DNA from: Candidatus Latescibacterota bacterium
GTDB taxonomy: Bacteria; Latescibacterota; UBA2968; UBA8231
Length of the DNA: 39,753 nucleotides
NCBI GenBank assembly: GCA_022827165.1
Contig: JAJDTN010000343.1
Coordinates: 1-39,753, forward strand
Direction of reading: 5' to 3'
The notes beneath the pieces were generated by a model. That model worked only from the letters and a program-made list of their open reading frames with translations, was not told the DNA's origin and did not search any database. Numbering within the stretch: position 1 is the stretch's first letter; each line of letters starts with the position of its first letter. Below are positions 16,258 to 24,042 of the stretch, piece by piece. Made by a program: the position numbers and the translations under genes.

Positions 16258-17565
16258 ATGTCCCGTTCCCAGTCGAATTCCACCGCCCTCTACGACCGCG
16301 CCGCCCGCGTGATCCCCGGCGGCGTCAACAGTCCCGTGCGCGCCTTCCAGGCCGTCGGGGGCGAGCCCCTCTTCATCCGCGAAGGCGACGGCGCCGAGAT
16401 CGTCGACGCCGACGGCAGCACCTACATCGACTATGTCGGCTCCTGGGGGCCGCTGATCCTCGGCCACCGGCCGCCCGTGGTCGTCGAGGCCCTGGCAGAG
16501 GTCCTCGACCGCGGCACCAGCTTCGGCGCGCCCACCGACATCGAGGTGGAGATGGCCGAGCTGATCTGCGAGATCGTGCCCTCGGTGGAGATGGTGCGCA
16601 TGGTGAACTCCGGCACCGAGGCGTGCATGACCGCCCTGCGCCTGGCCCGCGGGGTCACCGGCCGCGACCACGTGATCAAGTTCAACGGCTGCTACCACGG
16701 CCACTCCGACGGGCTGCTGGTGGAAGCCGGCTCCGGCGTGGCCACCTTCGGCATCTCCGGCTCCCCCGGCGTGCCCGCCGACGTGGCCCGCTGCACGGCG
16801 AGCATCGAGTTCAACGACCTCGACCTGCTGCGGCGCACCGTCGACGGCATCGGCCCCGGGCGGGTGGCGGCCGTCATCCTCGAGCCGGTGCCCGGCAACA
16901 TGGGCCTCGTGCCGCCGCGGGAGGGCTTTCTCCAGGGCGTGCGCGACCTCTGCACCGAGCACGGCATCCTGCTGATCTTCGACGAGGTCATGACCGGTTT
17001 CCGCGTCGCCCTCGGCGGCGCCCAGGAGCGCTTCGGCATCACCCCCGACCTGAGCACGTACTCCAAGGTCATCGGCGGCGGCCTGCCGGTGGGCGCCTTC
17101 GGCGGCCGGGCGGAGCTGATGTCGCAGCTGGCTCCCGCCGGTCCCGTGTACCAGGCCGGCACCCTGTCGGGGAACCCCCTGGCCATGACCGCGGGACTCG
17201 CCACACTCCGCCACCTTCGCGACACCGACCCCTACGACGGACTCGAGGCCCTCGGCCGGCGCTGGGTCGAGGGCATGCGCTCCGCCGCGGCCGCCGCCGG
17301 CGTGCCGGCCACCGTCGGCCACTGCGGCTCCATGGTGGGCCTGTTCTTCCACCCGGGGCCGGTGCGCAGCTACGCCGACGCGAGCCAGTCCGACACCGGT
17401 CTCTTCCAGCGCTACTTCCAGGGCATGCTCGAGGAGGGGATCTACCTCGCCCCCTCCGCCTTCGAGGCCGGCTTCCTGTCGACACGGCACACCGAGGAGA
17501 TGGTGGACCGCACCGTCGAGGCCGCTGGCCGGGTCCTCGGCCGCATCGCGCGGGAGTCGCCGTGA
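16258..17565 (+). CDS. hemL: Glutamate-1-semialdehyde 2,1-aminomutase-type aminotransferase
   Basis: 435 residues, full length for HemL. Signatures: VIPGGVNSPVRAF, MVNSGTEACMTALRLAR, FNGCYHGHSDGLLVEAGSG, LIFDEVMTGFR (D242) and the PLP lysine K270 in STYSKVIGGGLPVGAFGG. It also has QAGTLSGNPLAMTAG. The family makes 5-aminolevulinate from glutamate-1-semialdehyde for tetrapyrrole synthesis. No other haem gene is nearby; it is coupled (GTGA) to a PhyH gene and a sulfatase, so a paralogue acting on another amino compound is possible. Class III fold-type I assignment is secure; the exact reaction less so. Confidence 0.85.
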   Translation: MSRSQSNSTALYDRAARVIPGGVNSPVRAFQAVGGEPLFIREGDGAEIVDADGSTYIDYVGSWGPLILGHRPPVVVEALAEVLDRGTSFGAPTDIEVEMAELICEIVPSVEMVRMVNSGTEACMTALRLARGVTGRDHVIKFNGCYHGHSDGLLVEAGSGVATFGISGSPGVPADVARCTASIEFNDLDLLRRTVDGIGPGRVAAVILEPVPGNMGLVPPREGFLQGVRDLCTEHGILLIFDEVMTGFRVALGGAQERFGITPDLSTYSKVIGGGLPVGAFGGRAELMSQLAPAGPVYQAGTLSGNPLAMTAGLATLRHLRDTDPYDGLEALGRRWVEGMRSAAAAAGVPATVGHCGSMVGLFFHPGPVRSYADASQSDTGLFQRYFQGMLEEGIYLAPSAFEAGFLSTRHTEEMVDRTVEAAGRVLGRIARESP

Positions 17566-18410
17566 ACGCCGCCGAGGCCGAGCGCCGCATCCGCCACGAC
17601 GGCTTCACCCTCCTGCCCGGCGTCATCCCCGAGGGTGAGATCGCCGCCATCCGAGACACCGTGGTCGAGGCCCAGCGCCGCCGCCGCGCCGAGTCGGAAG
17701 CCCTCCTCGCCTCCATCCGCGCCAAGGGCCACCGCGTCAGCGTCACCGGCGTCGACAGCCTGCGCGGGGTCATCAACGAGACCCAGCTCTTCGCCCCCTA
17801 CCTCGCCGACGAGCGCCTCCTCGACCTCTGCCGGGCCTTCTTCGGCGACCACGTCCGCATCACCACCACCGACTGCGTCATCAACCGCCCGGGCTGCGGC
17901 CGCGGCTTCTGGCACGCCGACTGGCCCTACAACCAGACCAACGCCAGCCACATCCCGGCGCCCTACCCCGACGCCCTGCTGCACCTGTCGACGATCTGGA
18001 TGCTCACCGACTTCACGGCCGAAAACGGGGGCACGCTGCTGGTCCCCGGCAGCCACCGCTTCGGGACCAACCCCTCCGGGGGAACGCTGGACGGCGTCGA
18101 CCCCGACGCCCCGTACCCCACCGAGACCCACGCCGTGGGGACCGCCGGCAGCGTATTGGCCTACGACAGCCGACTGTGGCACGCGGTGCCGCCGAACCGC
18201 TCCGACGAGGCGCGCGTGGCCCTGGTCGTGCGCTACGGCCCGTGGTGGCTCAACCTCGAGCCGGCGCGGGAGGGGTCGGCCGAGCACACGGCCATGGTGG
18301 TGGAGACGAACGGCAAGAACTACGCCTCGCCCGAGATCCGGCCCGAGGTCTGGGCGGAACTGCCCGAGGCGGTGAAGCCCCTCTACCGGCACTGGGTGGC
18401 GGCGGAATGA
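17562..18410 (+). CDS. PhyH-family Fe(II)/2-oxoglutarate dioxygenase
   Basis: 282 residues from GTG 17562, overlapping the hemL stop. Predicted iron ligands are H118 and D120 in FWHADWPY and H207 in RLWHAVPPN; the following NRSDEARVALVV region should bind 2-oxoglutarate. The N-terminus (RIRHDGFTLLPGVIPEGEI) is standard for PhyH. TAENGGTLLVPGSHRFG is the conserved strand. Coupling to hemL suggests the two act on related compounds, but no substrate can be named. Confidence 0.9.
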   Translation: MNAAEAERRIRHDGFTLLPGVIPEGEIAAIRDTVVEAQRRRRAESEALLASIRAKGHRVSVTGVDSLRGVINETQLFAPYLADERLLDLCRAFFGDHVRITTTDCVINRPGCGRGFWHADWPYNQTNASHIPAPYPDALLHLSTIWMLTDFTAENGGTLLVPGSHRFGTNPSGGTLDGVDPDAPYPTETHAVGTAGSVLAYDSRLWHAVPPNRSDEARVALVVRYGPWWLNLEPAREGSAEHTAMVVETNGKNYASPEIRPEVWAELPEAVKPLYRHWVAAE

Positions 18411-18483
18411 CCTTGGCGCCTCCGTCGGCGCCGCCTATCCTGTTTCCCCGTTCCGCCCCTCCTTCGCAAGGATGCCGCGAACC

Positions 18484-19932
18484 GTGAACGAGCGCCCCAA
18501 CATCCTCCTGGTGATGACCGACCAGCAGCGCGGCGACTGCGTGGCCGCCGACCCCGTGGCCCCGGCGCCTCTGCAGACGCCCAACCTCGACGCCCTGGCC
18601 CGCTCCGGCGCCCACTTCCTGCACGCCTACGCCGAGAGCCCGAGCTGCATCCCGGCGCGGCGCAGCCTCATGTCGGGCACGGCGCCGGCGGCCAACGGCG
18701 CCGTCGGCTTCCGCGGCGGCGTCGAGTGGAACCCGCCGGCCACCCTGGCCGGGGAGCTGTCCCGCGCCGGCTACCAGACCGAGATGATCGGCAAGCTGCA
18801 CCTGCACCCCGACCGCCGTCGCTACGGTTTCGACCACATGCAGCTGGCCAACTCCACGCGGGGCGGCGACAACGAGTACGTGCAGTGGCTGCGCGACATC
18901 CACGGCCGCCGCGAGGTCGACCCGGGCATGGCCCACGGCGTCTCCTCCAACGGCTGGGTGGGACGCCCCCATCACCTCCCCGAGGAGCAGATGCACACCT
19001 TCTGGGTCATCGACCGGGCCATGGAGTTCCTCCAGCGCCGCGACCCGAGCTGCCCCTTCTTCCTCAACCTCTCCTTCATCGATCCCCATCCGCCCCTGAC
19101 GCCGCCGCGGTTCTACTACGACCGCTACATCGACCGCGACCTGCCACCCCCCGACGTGGGCGACTGGGCCGACGACCTGGGCGGACCCCAACGCGGGCTG
19201 AGCACCGACGCCTCGCGCATCCACCTCGACGAGGACCAGATCCGCTGCGCCCGCGCCGCCTACTACGGGATGATCAACTTCATCGACGACCAGCTCGGCC
19301 GGCTCTTCCAGCACTCCGGCGGCGTGCTGCGCGACACCCTCGTGATATTCACCTCGGATCACGGCGAGATGCTCGGCGACCACCACCTGTTCCGGAAGAC
19401 CTGGCCCTACGAGTCCTCGGCGCGCATCCCCTTCCTGCTGCGGGCGCCGGCCAGCTGGAAGCTCGAGGGAGGCTTGCAGCCCACGGCTCCGGTGGGGCTC
19501 CAGGACGTCATGCCCACCCTGCTCGACGCCGCGGGTGTGGCGGTGCCGGAGTCGTGCACCGGCCGCAGCCTGCTGCCCGTGCTGCGCGACGAGACCGGCG
19601 GCGTGCGCGAGGTCCTCCACGGCGAGCACTCCGGCTGCTACGCCTACGAGGAGGGCAACCACTTCCTGGTGGACGGGAACCACAAATACATCTGGTATTC
19701 CCAGACCGGCCGCGAGCACCTCTTCGACCTCGACGCCGACCCCCGGGAGCTGCACGACCTCGCTTTGGACGCAGACGCGGAGGCGAGACTGGCTCCGTGG
19801 CGGGAGCGGCTGGTGGAGGTGCTGCGCGGGCGGCCGGAGGGCTGCGTGGAGGGGGACCGGCTGGTGGCGGGGCGGCGGCATGATACGCTGTTGCCGGGGT
19901 ATGACCCGGACAAGAGTTGGCCCTTCCTGTGA
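18484..19932 (+). CDS. Sulfatase (arylsulfatase family, formylglycine type)
   Basis: 482 residues from GTG 18484, preferred because AAGGA lies about 11 bases upstream and the product then opens NERPNILLVMTDQQRGD, the usual sulfatase start; ATG 18472 is the alternative. The C-x-P-x-R formylglycine motif is SCIPARRSLMSG (C55, R59 in this numbering). Metal ligands are in MTDQQ and FTSDHGEMLGDH. There is no obvious signal peptide, so it may act in the cytoplasm on imported sulfated sugars or esters. The maturation enzyme is not in the window. It lies 73 bases after the PhyH gene in the same direction. Confidence 0.92.
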   Translation: MNERPNILLVMTDQQRGDCVAADPVAPAPLQTPNLDALARSGAHFLHAYAESPSCIPARRSLMSGTAPAANGAVGFRGGVEWNPPATLAGELSRAGYQTEMIGKLHLHPDRRRYGFDHMQLANSTRGGDNEYVQWLRDIHGRREVDPGMAHGVSSNGWVGRPHHLPEEQMHTFWVIDRAMEFLQRRDPSCPFFLNLSFIDPHPPLTPPRFYYDRYIDRDLPPPDVGDWADDLGGPQRGLSTDASRIHLDEDQIRCARAAYYGMINFIDDQLGRLFQHSGGVLRDTLVIFTSDHGEMLGDHHLFRKTWPYESSARIPFLLRAPASWKLEGGLQPTAPVGLQDVMPTLLDAAGVAVPESCTGRSLLPVLRDETGGVREVLHGEHSGCYAYEEGNHFLVDGNHKYIWYSQTGREHLFDLDADPRELHDLALDADAEARLAPWRERLVEVLRGRPEGCVEGDRLVAGRRHDTLLPGYDPDKSWPFL

Positions 19933-19954
19933 GGGCGTCAGAGGACAAGGCACG

Positions 19955-20950
19955 ATGATCACGCAACTCAAGATCGAAGGCTTCAAGAGCTTTGGTTCGC
20001 CGGAAGAGACGATCGACTTGGGGCCGCTCAACTTCGTCGTCGGCGCCAACGCATCCGGAAAGACCAACCTGCTCTCTGCCCTGCGATTCCTTCAGAACGC
20101 TGTACTCCATGACGTGTCCTATGCCGTGAGCGAGATGGGTGGCAATGCCGAAGTAAGGAACAAACGCCTCCGGCAGCGCCGAGAACCGAAGCCGGTCCGG
20201 CTGTCGCTGAAACTCGAGAAGGAGGTTCCCTTCTCCATGGCAGAGGATCCGGACGCGGAGGATAACCTGAGCGTCGTGCGCTCCTTCGAGTACAAGCTGG
20301 ATCTCGACTTGAGAAGCGACGACAGGACTCCCAGCATCGAGAAAGAGTCACTCGAGGCCAAACTCGTACGGAACGGCAAGACGCACAACATGCGACTTCT
20401 CAGGTCCGGGGAAGAAGTCCTCGTCATCGATCCGACAAGCGGGAATGGAGCACACCAGACCGTCCCCGTCCCTGAGCAGGAGCCAACTCGGCTCGCCCTC
20501 GTAGGAGTCGGGTTCTTTTCGGTGCCGGCCACCATCCTCCGGGAGGACATCAGGTGCTGGAGATTCCACAGCTTCATCCCAAGTGTCGCCAGACAACCAT
20601 ATCGAGAAGAACCCGACGCCACCCTCGGTCCAGCAGGAGAGAAGCTCGCCGCCATCCAGAGTTCACCCCTCATCACCATCGAGGAGCCGGAGAACGGCCT
20701 GCACCCCCATCTGGCGGAATCCCTTGTGGAGATCCTGCGATCCGCCTCCGAGGGGAGTCAGGTCATCGTAACCACGCACTCCCCCACCCTCCTCGATCAC
20801 CTCGAACCTCAGGAGGTCATCCTCTGTGACAAAACGGATGGATTCACGAGACTCAAGAGGGCTTCGAGCGTGGTCGACATCGACCGGTTGCGAGAGCACT
20901 TCAGCCTTGGAGAGCTGTGGTCGCAAGGTGCGGTCGGGGCGGTCCCGTGA
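19955..20950 (+). CDS. AAA_21-type ATPase with internal deletion (probably inactive)
   Basis: 331 residues from ATG 19955. MITQLKIEGFKSFG and GANASGKTNLL (30-37, Walker A) open the protein, and LITIEEPENGLHPHL (Walker B, about 239-253) with VIVTTHSPTLLDHL (H-loop) closes it. In this SMC-like family a helical arm and a signature motif lie between. Here the sequence passes from LGPAGEKLAAI straight to QSSPLITIEEPENG near nucleotides 20655-20667. The signature region is missing although the frame is kept. Relatives are usually longer and paired with a downstream DUF4276 or similar nuclease gene; none follows. GC is lower than in the flanks, suggesting an acquired and decaying defence gene. Confidence 0.75.
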   Translation: MITQLKIEGFKSFGSPEETIDLGPLNFVVGANASGKTNLLSALRFLQNAVLHDVSYAVSEMGGNAEVRNKRLRQRREPKPVRLSLKLEKEVPFSMAEDPDAEDNLSVVRSFEYKLDLDLRSDDRTPSIEKESLEAKLVRNGKTHNMRLLRSGEEVLVIDPTSGNGAHQTVPVPEQEPTRLALVGVGFFSVPATILREDIRCWRFHSFIPSVARQPYREEPDATLGPAGEKLAAIQSSPLITIEEPENGLHPHLAESLVEILRSASEGSQVIVTTHSPTLLDHLEPQEVILCDKTDGFTRLKRASSVVDIDRLREHFSLGELWSQGAVGAVP

Positions 20951-20985
20951 AGATCGGCTGACAGCAAACTGGCGAGCTGATCTCC

Positions 20986-21822
20986 ATGCCCTTCACCGAC
21001 GCCCAGATCGAGCACTACCAGACCCAAGGCTACGTGGCCGGCCCGCGCGTGCTCTCCGACGAGCAGATCGAGGAGCTGAAGGCACGCATCGAGGACATTC
21101 TCCACGGCCGCGTCTCCTTCCCCAGACACCTGATGGGCGAGACCGTGGAGCAGTCCCGGGCCAAGGGGCAGCTGCCATCGGTGAAGGTGGTCAACATCTT
21201 CCGCCGCGATCCCCTCTTCGCGGCCCTCATCAACAACGCCGCCATCAGCGCCCTGGCGCATCAGCTCATGGCCGGTCCGGTGCGAATGTGGGAGGACCAG
21301 ATGATCTACAAGCCTCCCCACGACGAGGAGACGGCCCTCGCCTGGCACCAGGACTACACCTTCTGGGACCACGTGGGACCGGCCGACCTGGGCACCTGCT
21401 GGATCGCCCTCGACGACGCCACCGTCGACAACGGCTGCATGCACGTCATCCCCGGCAGTCACCTGTGGCCCATGCGCTACGACCGCGAGGACGCCGTGGT
21501 CGACGACCCCCACTGGCTGCTGCGCCAGGAGGGGATCCCCGCCGACGCCGACCTGACCGCCGTGCCCTGCGAGGTCCCGGCCGGGCACTGCCACTTCCAC
21601 CACTGCAAGACCTTCCACGGCTCCTACGGCAACAGCACCGCCAACCCCCGCCGCAGCTACATCATGCACCTCATGCCCGGCCACACCCGGCGCCTGGGGA
21701 ACAACTGGAACGAGCGGATGGGGAACGTGGAGACGGTGAAGGTGGGGGAGGTGCTGCGGGGGGAGGAGTATCCGGAGCTCGCCTTCCGGCCAGACCCCAG
21801 GGGTAGAAGCCTCTTCTGGTGA
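20986..21822 (+). CDS. PhyH-family Fe(II)/2-oxoglutarate dioxygenase
   Basis: 278 residues. Iron ligands are predicted at H121 and D123 (AWHQDYTFW) and H211 (KTFHGSYGNS), with PRRSYIMHL following for 2-oxoglutarate. The opening (QIEHYQTQGYVAGPRVLSDEQI) and ATVDNGCMHVIPGSHLW match the family well. No good Shine-Dalgarno is visible at ATG 20986; GAGCTGATCTCC precedes it. It follows the decayed ATPase after 35 bases. Its GC returns to the chromosomal level, so the ATPase was probably inserted just upstream of it. Substrate unknown. Confidence 0.9.
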   Translation: MPFTDAQIEHYQTQGYVAGPRVLSDEQIEELKARIEDILHGRVSFPRHLMGETVEQSRAKGQLPSVKVVNIFRRDPLFAALINNAAISALAHQLMAGPVRMWEDQMIYKPPHDEETALAWHQDYTFWDHVGPADLGTCWIALDDATVDNGCMHVIPGSHLWPMRYDREDAVVDDPHWLLRQEGIPADADLTAVPCEVPAGHCHFHHCKTFHGSYGNSTANPRRSYIMHLMPGHTRRLGNNWNERMGNVETVKVGEVLRGEEYPELAFRPDPRGRSLFW

Positions 21823-22091
21823 GTCGCCCGTTTCACCCACTTGGATCCCGGCAGTCTACCGGAATAAACCGCACGACGTACGCGAATCAGGCCCCCTCGG
21901 GATTGAGTCGAACAGCCGCAGGGGCATAGCGAACACCCCGAGACCGACGGACTCGCAGGGTCCCTGAGCACCCCAGGGGTCTTCTGACGACGGCTACGCC
22001 CCATGGCCGCCCAGTAGGGGTCGGTGCTTCCGGGTCCGTGAGAGAGGCGGCGCTCAGGACCCTGGAATTGTGGCGATCGCCTTTCTAACTT

Positions 22092-22105
22092 TCCCCCTTG
22101 ACTTT
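22092..22105 (+). promoter_or_regulatory. Repeated box 1 (TCCCCCTTGACTTT), overlapping the -35
   Basis: This 14-base sequence recurs exactly at 22267-22280. Box 1 contains the TTGACT -35 hexamer of the promoter, so a protein bound to it would block RNA polymerase. The XRE domain of the next gene is the likely ligand. Confidence 0.5.
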
Positions 22106-22125
22106 TGCTCCGCGTGTTCTAAATT
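22098..22125 (+). promoter_or_regulatory. Promoter of the XRE-ImmA/CBASS operon
   Basis: TTGACT at 22098-22103 and TAAATT at 22120-22125 are 16 bases apart. Transcription would start near 22133, leaving a leader of about 160 bases before the ATG at 22295. Confidence 0.55.
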
Positions 22126-22266
22126 CGATCACGTTCTCCCCCGGCTCAAGGCATTCCCGGGGCAGCCAGGAGCAGATGAGGGCCGCCGTGGGCAGTAAGA
22201 GTCCTTCAAGAACCGATAATGAGACCGAACGCCGCTGATATTTGTCTTCCCCGATGACCTCAGCCC

Positions 22267-22280
22267 TCCCCCTTGACTTT
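22267..22280 (+). promoter_or_regulatory. Repeated box 2 (TCCCCCTTGACTTT), near the start codon
   Basis: Exact copy of the box at 22092-22105, ending 14 bases before ATG 22295. No -10 hexamer follows at the right distance, so it is more likely a second operator than a second promoter. Confidence 0.45.
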
Positions 22281-22294
22281 CGGGAGATCTGCCC

Positions 22295-23530
22295 ATGCCG
22301 GTGAGCAAGGAGGTATTGGCGGGACGACTCCGGGCTGCCCGTGAGGCCTGCCAGATGAAGCAGGAGGACGCGGCCAACCATCTCGGGGTGTCCCGATCCA
22401 CTATTGCACAAATGGAGCTCGGCAACCGCGCCGTTACAAGCCTCGAGCTTGATGGACTCGCTTTCCTCTATGGACGCGATATCCGCGAGTTCGTCGCCGA
22501 TGAGTTCCGCTCAGAGGAAGTCTTAGTAGCTCTCTTTCGCCGACATCCAGAGGTGTCCGAACACAGCGAACTACAGGCAGTGCTCCAACAGGCTATGGCG
22601 CTTGGCAGAGAAATCACGTCTCTAGAACGCCTTCTCGGGGTCGACCGAGACCCTTCTGCGCTTCCCGTCTACGAGCCCCGGTCGCCTCAAACCAAGTGGG
22701 AGGCGGTACAGCAAGGAGAACGGATAGCCGGAGAAGAGCGCCGCCGCATTGGTCTCGGCAGCTCACCACTCCAGAACGTGGCGGAGGTTCTCGATAGCCA
22801 GAGCGTCCGCACCGCACAGCTTCGCCTTCCCGAAGACGTGTCGGGACTCACGCTCTTCGACCTGGAAGCCGGCGCATTTGTCGTCGTGAACAACGTCCTG
22901 CCTAGCCACAGCCGCGTACGCCGGCGTTTCTCTTGCGCGCATGAGTACTGCCATGTGCTCCTCGACCGCGACCAGAAGGGAACCATCAGCCGGGCGAGTG
23001 AGCGTCACAGCCTCATGGAAGTGCGTGCCAACGCCTTTGCCGCAGGGTTCTTGATGCCCAGGACCGGGATTGAGGAGTTCCTTGCCCGCATGGGCAAGGG
23101 ATGGGTAATCCGGCAAGCGGAGGTGTACGACGAAGGAGAGCGTCAGCGGGTTCAGGCCCGACCCGGAAGTCAAGCGATCCAGATGCACGACTTGGTGCTC
23201 CTGGCACACTATCTCGGGGTGAGCCGGATCGCCGCACTCTACCGCCTGAAGAACCTCCGATTTCTGACCGAGCCGGAACTGGAGAGACTTAAGGAGCAAG
23301 AAAACACTGGGATGGGTAAGGCTCTCCAGGACCTCCTTGATCTTCCCGAGTTCGACGACGAAGATGCTCGCAACGAGTCTAGCCGTCGGTTCGTAGCCCT
23401 TGCCCTCGACGCTCTACGCCGTGAAGAGATCACACGCGCCAAGTTCGATGAACTGGCACGGATGGTGAACGTCGCTACTGAGAGTCTTGACAGCCTTCTC
23501 GCCCAAGTGGCTCCTCGGCATCACGAATGA
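22295..23530 (+). CDS. XRE-family regulator fused to ImmA/IrrE (M78) metallopeptidase
   Basis: 411 residues. The N-terminal helix-turn-helix spans about 8-62 (LAGRLRAAREACQMKQEDAANHLGVSRSTIAQMELG). The peptidase has HEYCH at 216-220 and the third zinc ligand region MEVRANAFAAGFLMP (E242). A helical C-terminal extension follows. In known CBASS loci a separate HTH repressor (CapH) is cut by an ImmA-like peptidase (CapP) on DNA damage; here both parts are one protein. It is the first gene of a five-gene coupled operon and probably represses it at the boxes upstream. It may also act as the antitoxin of the PIN-like protein, whose start overlaps its stop (ATGA). Confidence 0.9.
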   Translation: MPVSKEVLAGRLRAAREACQMKQEDAANHLGVSRSTIAQMELGNRAVTSLELDGLAFLYGRDIREFVADEFRSEEVLVALFRRHPEVSEHSELQAVLQQAMALGREITSLERLLGVDRDPSALPVYEPRSPQTKWEAVQQGERIAGEERRRIGLGSSPLQNVAEVLDSQSVRTAQLRLPEDVSGLTLFDLEAGAFVVVNNVLPSHSRVRRRFSCAHEYCHVLLDRDQKGTISRASERHSLMEVRANAFAAGFLMPRTGIEEFLARMGKGWVIRQAEVYDEGERQRVQARPGSQAIQMHDLVLLAHYLGVSRIAALYRLKNLRFLTEPELERLKEQENTGMGKALQDLLDLPEFDDEDARNESSRRFVALALDALRREEITRAKFDELARMVNVATESLDSLLAQVAPRHHE

Positions 23531-24042
23531 GGACTGCCATGACCTCCACCTCGACCAGTGAGGATCCTGGGATCAACAGGAGGATTACTGTGATTCTCGA
23601 CCCGATCCTAGCCCTCCATCTGGCCGATGCAGGAATGCTCAGTCAACTCGGCTCCATAGCAGGTTGGGAGTTTGTAGTGCCATCTCAGTTGTTCAAAGAG
23701 ATGGGGAACGGAGTTGGCGCCAGCGCGATTGAGGCCGCAGTCCAAGCCGGCAACCTGCGTAGTGAGTCGAGCACGGAGGTCCGAGAACTCGGCTTCTATG
23801 CGGAGTTCCGACAGCGCATGGGCCAAGCTGAGGCTACCTGCCTTGCGATTGCCCAGGCTCGAGGGTGGAGTCTTGCGTCCGGCGACCATGGTCAGGCCTT
23901 TCGCCGAATTGTTCAGGATCAGATCGGCCCTGACCGCCTTATTGATGTCGAGACCATAAGAGCTCTGGTGTACCGGCCACCAATACTCCCGGACACCGAG
24001 GTCGAGTCCAACAGGACCGCTGAGAAGATGGTGAAGCGATGA
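23527..24042 (+). CDS. PIN-like domain protein
   Basis: 171 residues; ATG 23527 overlaps the upstream stop. PIN-like acidic residues can be placed at D25 (ITVILDPILAL), E58 (SQLFKEM), E102 (GQAEATCLAIAQARG) and D120 (LASGDHGQAFRRI). The spacing and the A-E-A-T-x-L-A-I-A helix fit the PIN/DUF3368-like fold. PIN proteins are metal-dependent RNases, usually toxins. Pairing of XRE-ImmA (COG2856) proteins with PIN-like partners has been proposed as a toxin-antitoxin arrangement. Here the pair sits at the head of CBASS genes with ATGA coupling on both sides, so it may be regulatory or an extra effector. Confidence 0.7.
   Translation: MRTAMTSTSTSEDPGINRRITVILDPILALHLADAGMLSQLGSIAGWEFVVPSQLFKEMGNGVGASAIEAAVQAGNLRSESSTEVRELGFYAEFRQRMGQAEATCLAIAQARGWSLASGDHGQAFRRIVQDQIGPDRLIDVETIRALVYRPPILPDTEVESNRTAEKMVKR

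Larger units (their letters stand above)
21823..22294. other. 472-base intergenic region at the left border of the CBASS cluster
   Basis: I see no credible gene here. The last 200 bases hold a promoter and two identical 14-base boxes upstream of the XRE-ImmA gene. The first 270 bases contain only scattered short inverted repeats. Base composition falls towards the right, marking the edge of the lower-GC segment. Confidence 0.6.

Noticed and set aside
15972..16283. 103-codon minus-strand frame upstream of larA
   Set aside because: It runs through the repeat array and the hemL start, is rich in Arg/Pro and has no ribosome binding site or recognisable domain.
22085..22425. Minus-strand frames upstream of and over the XRE-ImmA start
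   Set aside because: They overlap the promoter and the clear XRE coding start, and their translations show no family features or ribosome binding sites.
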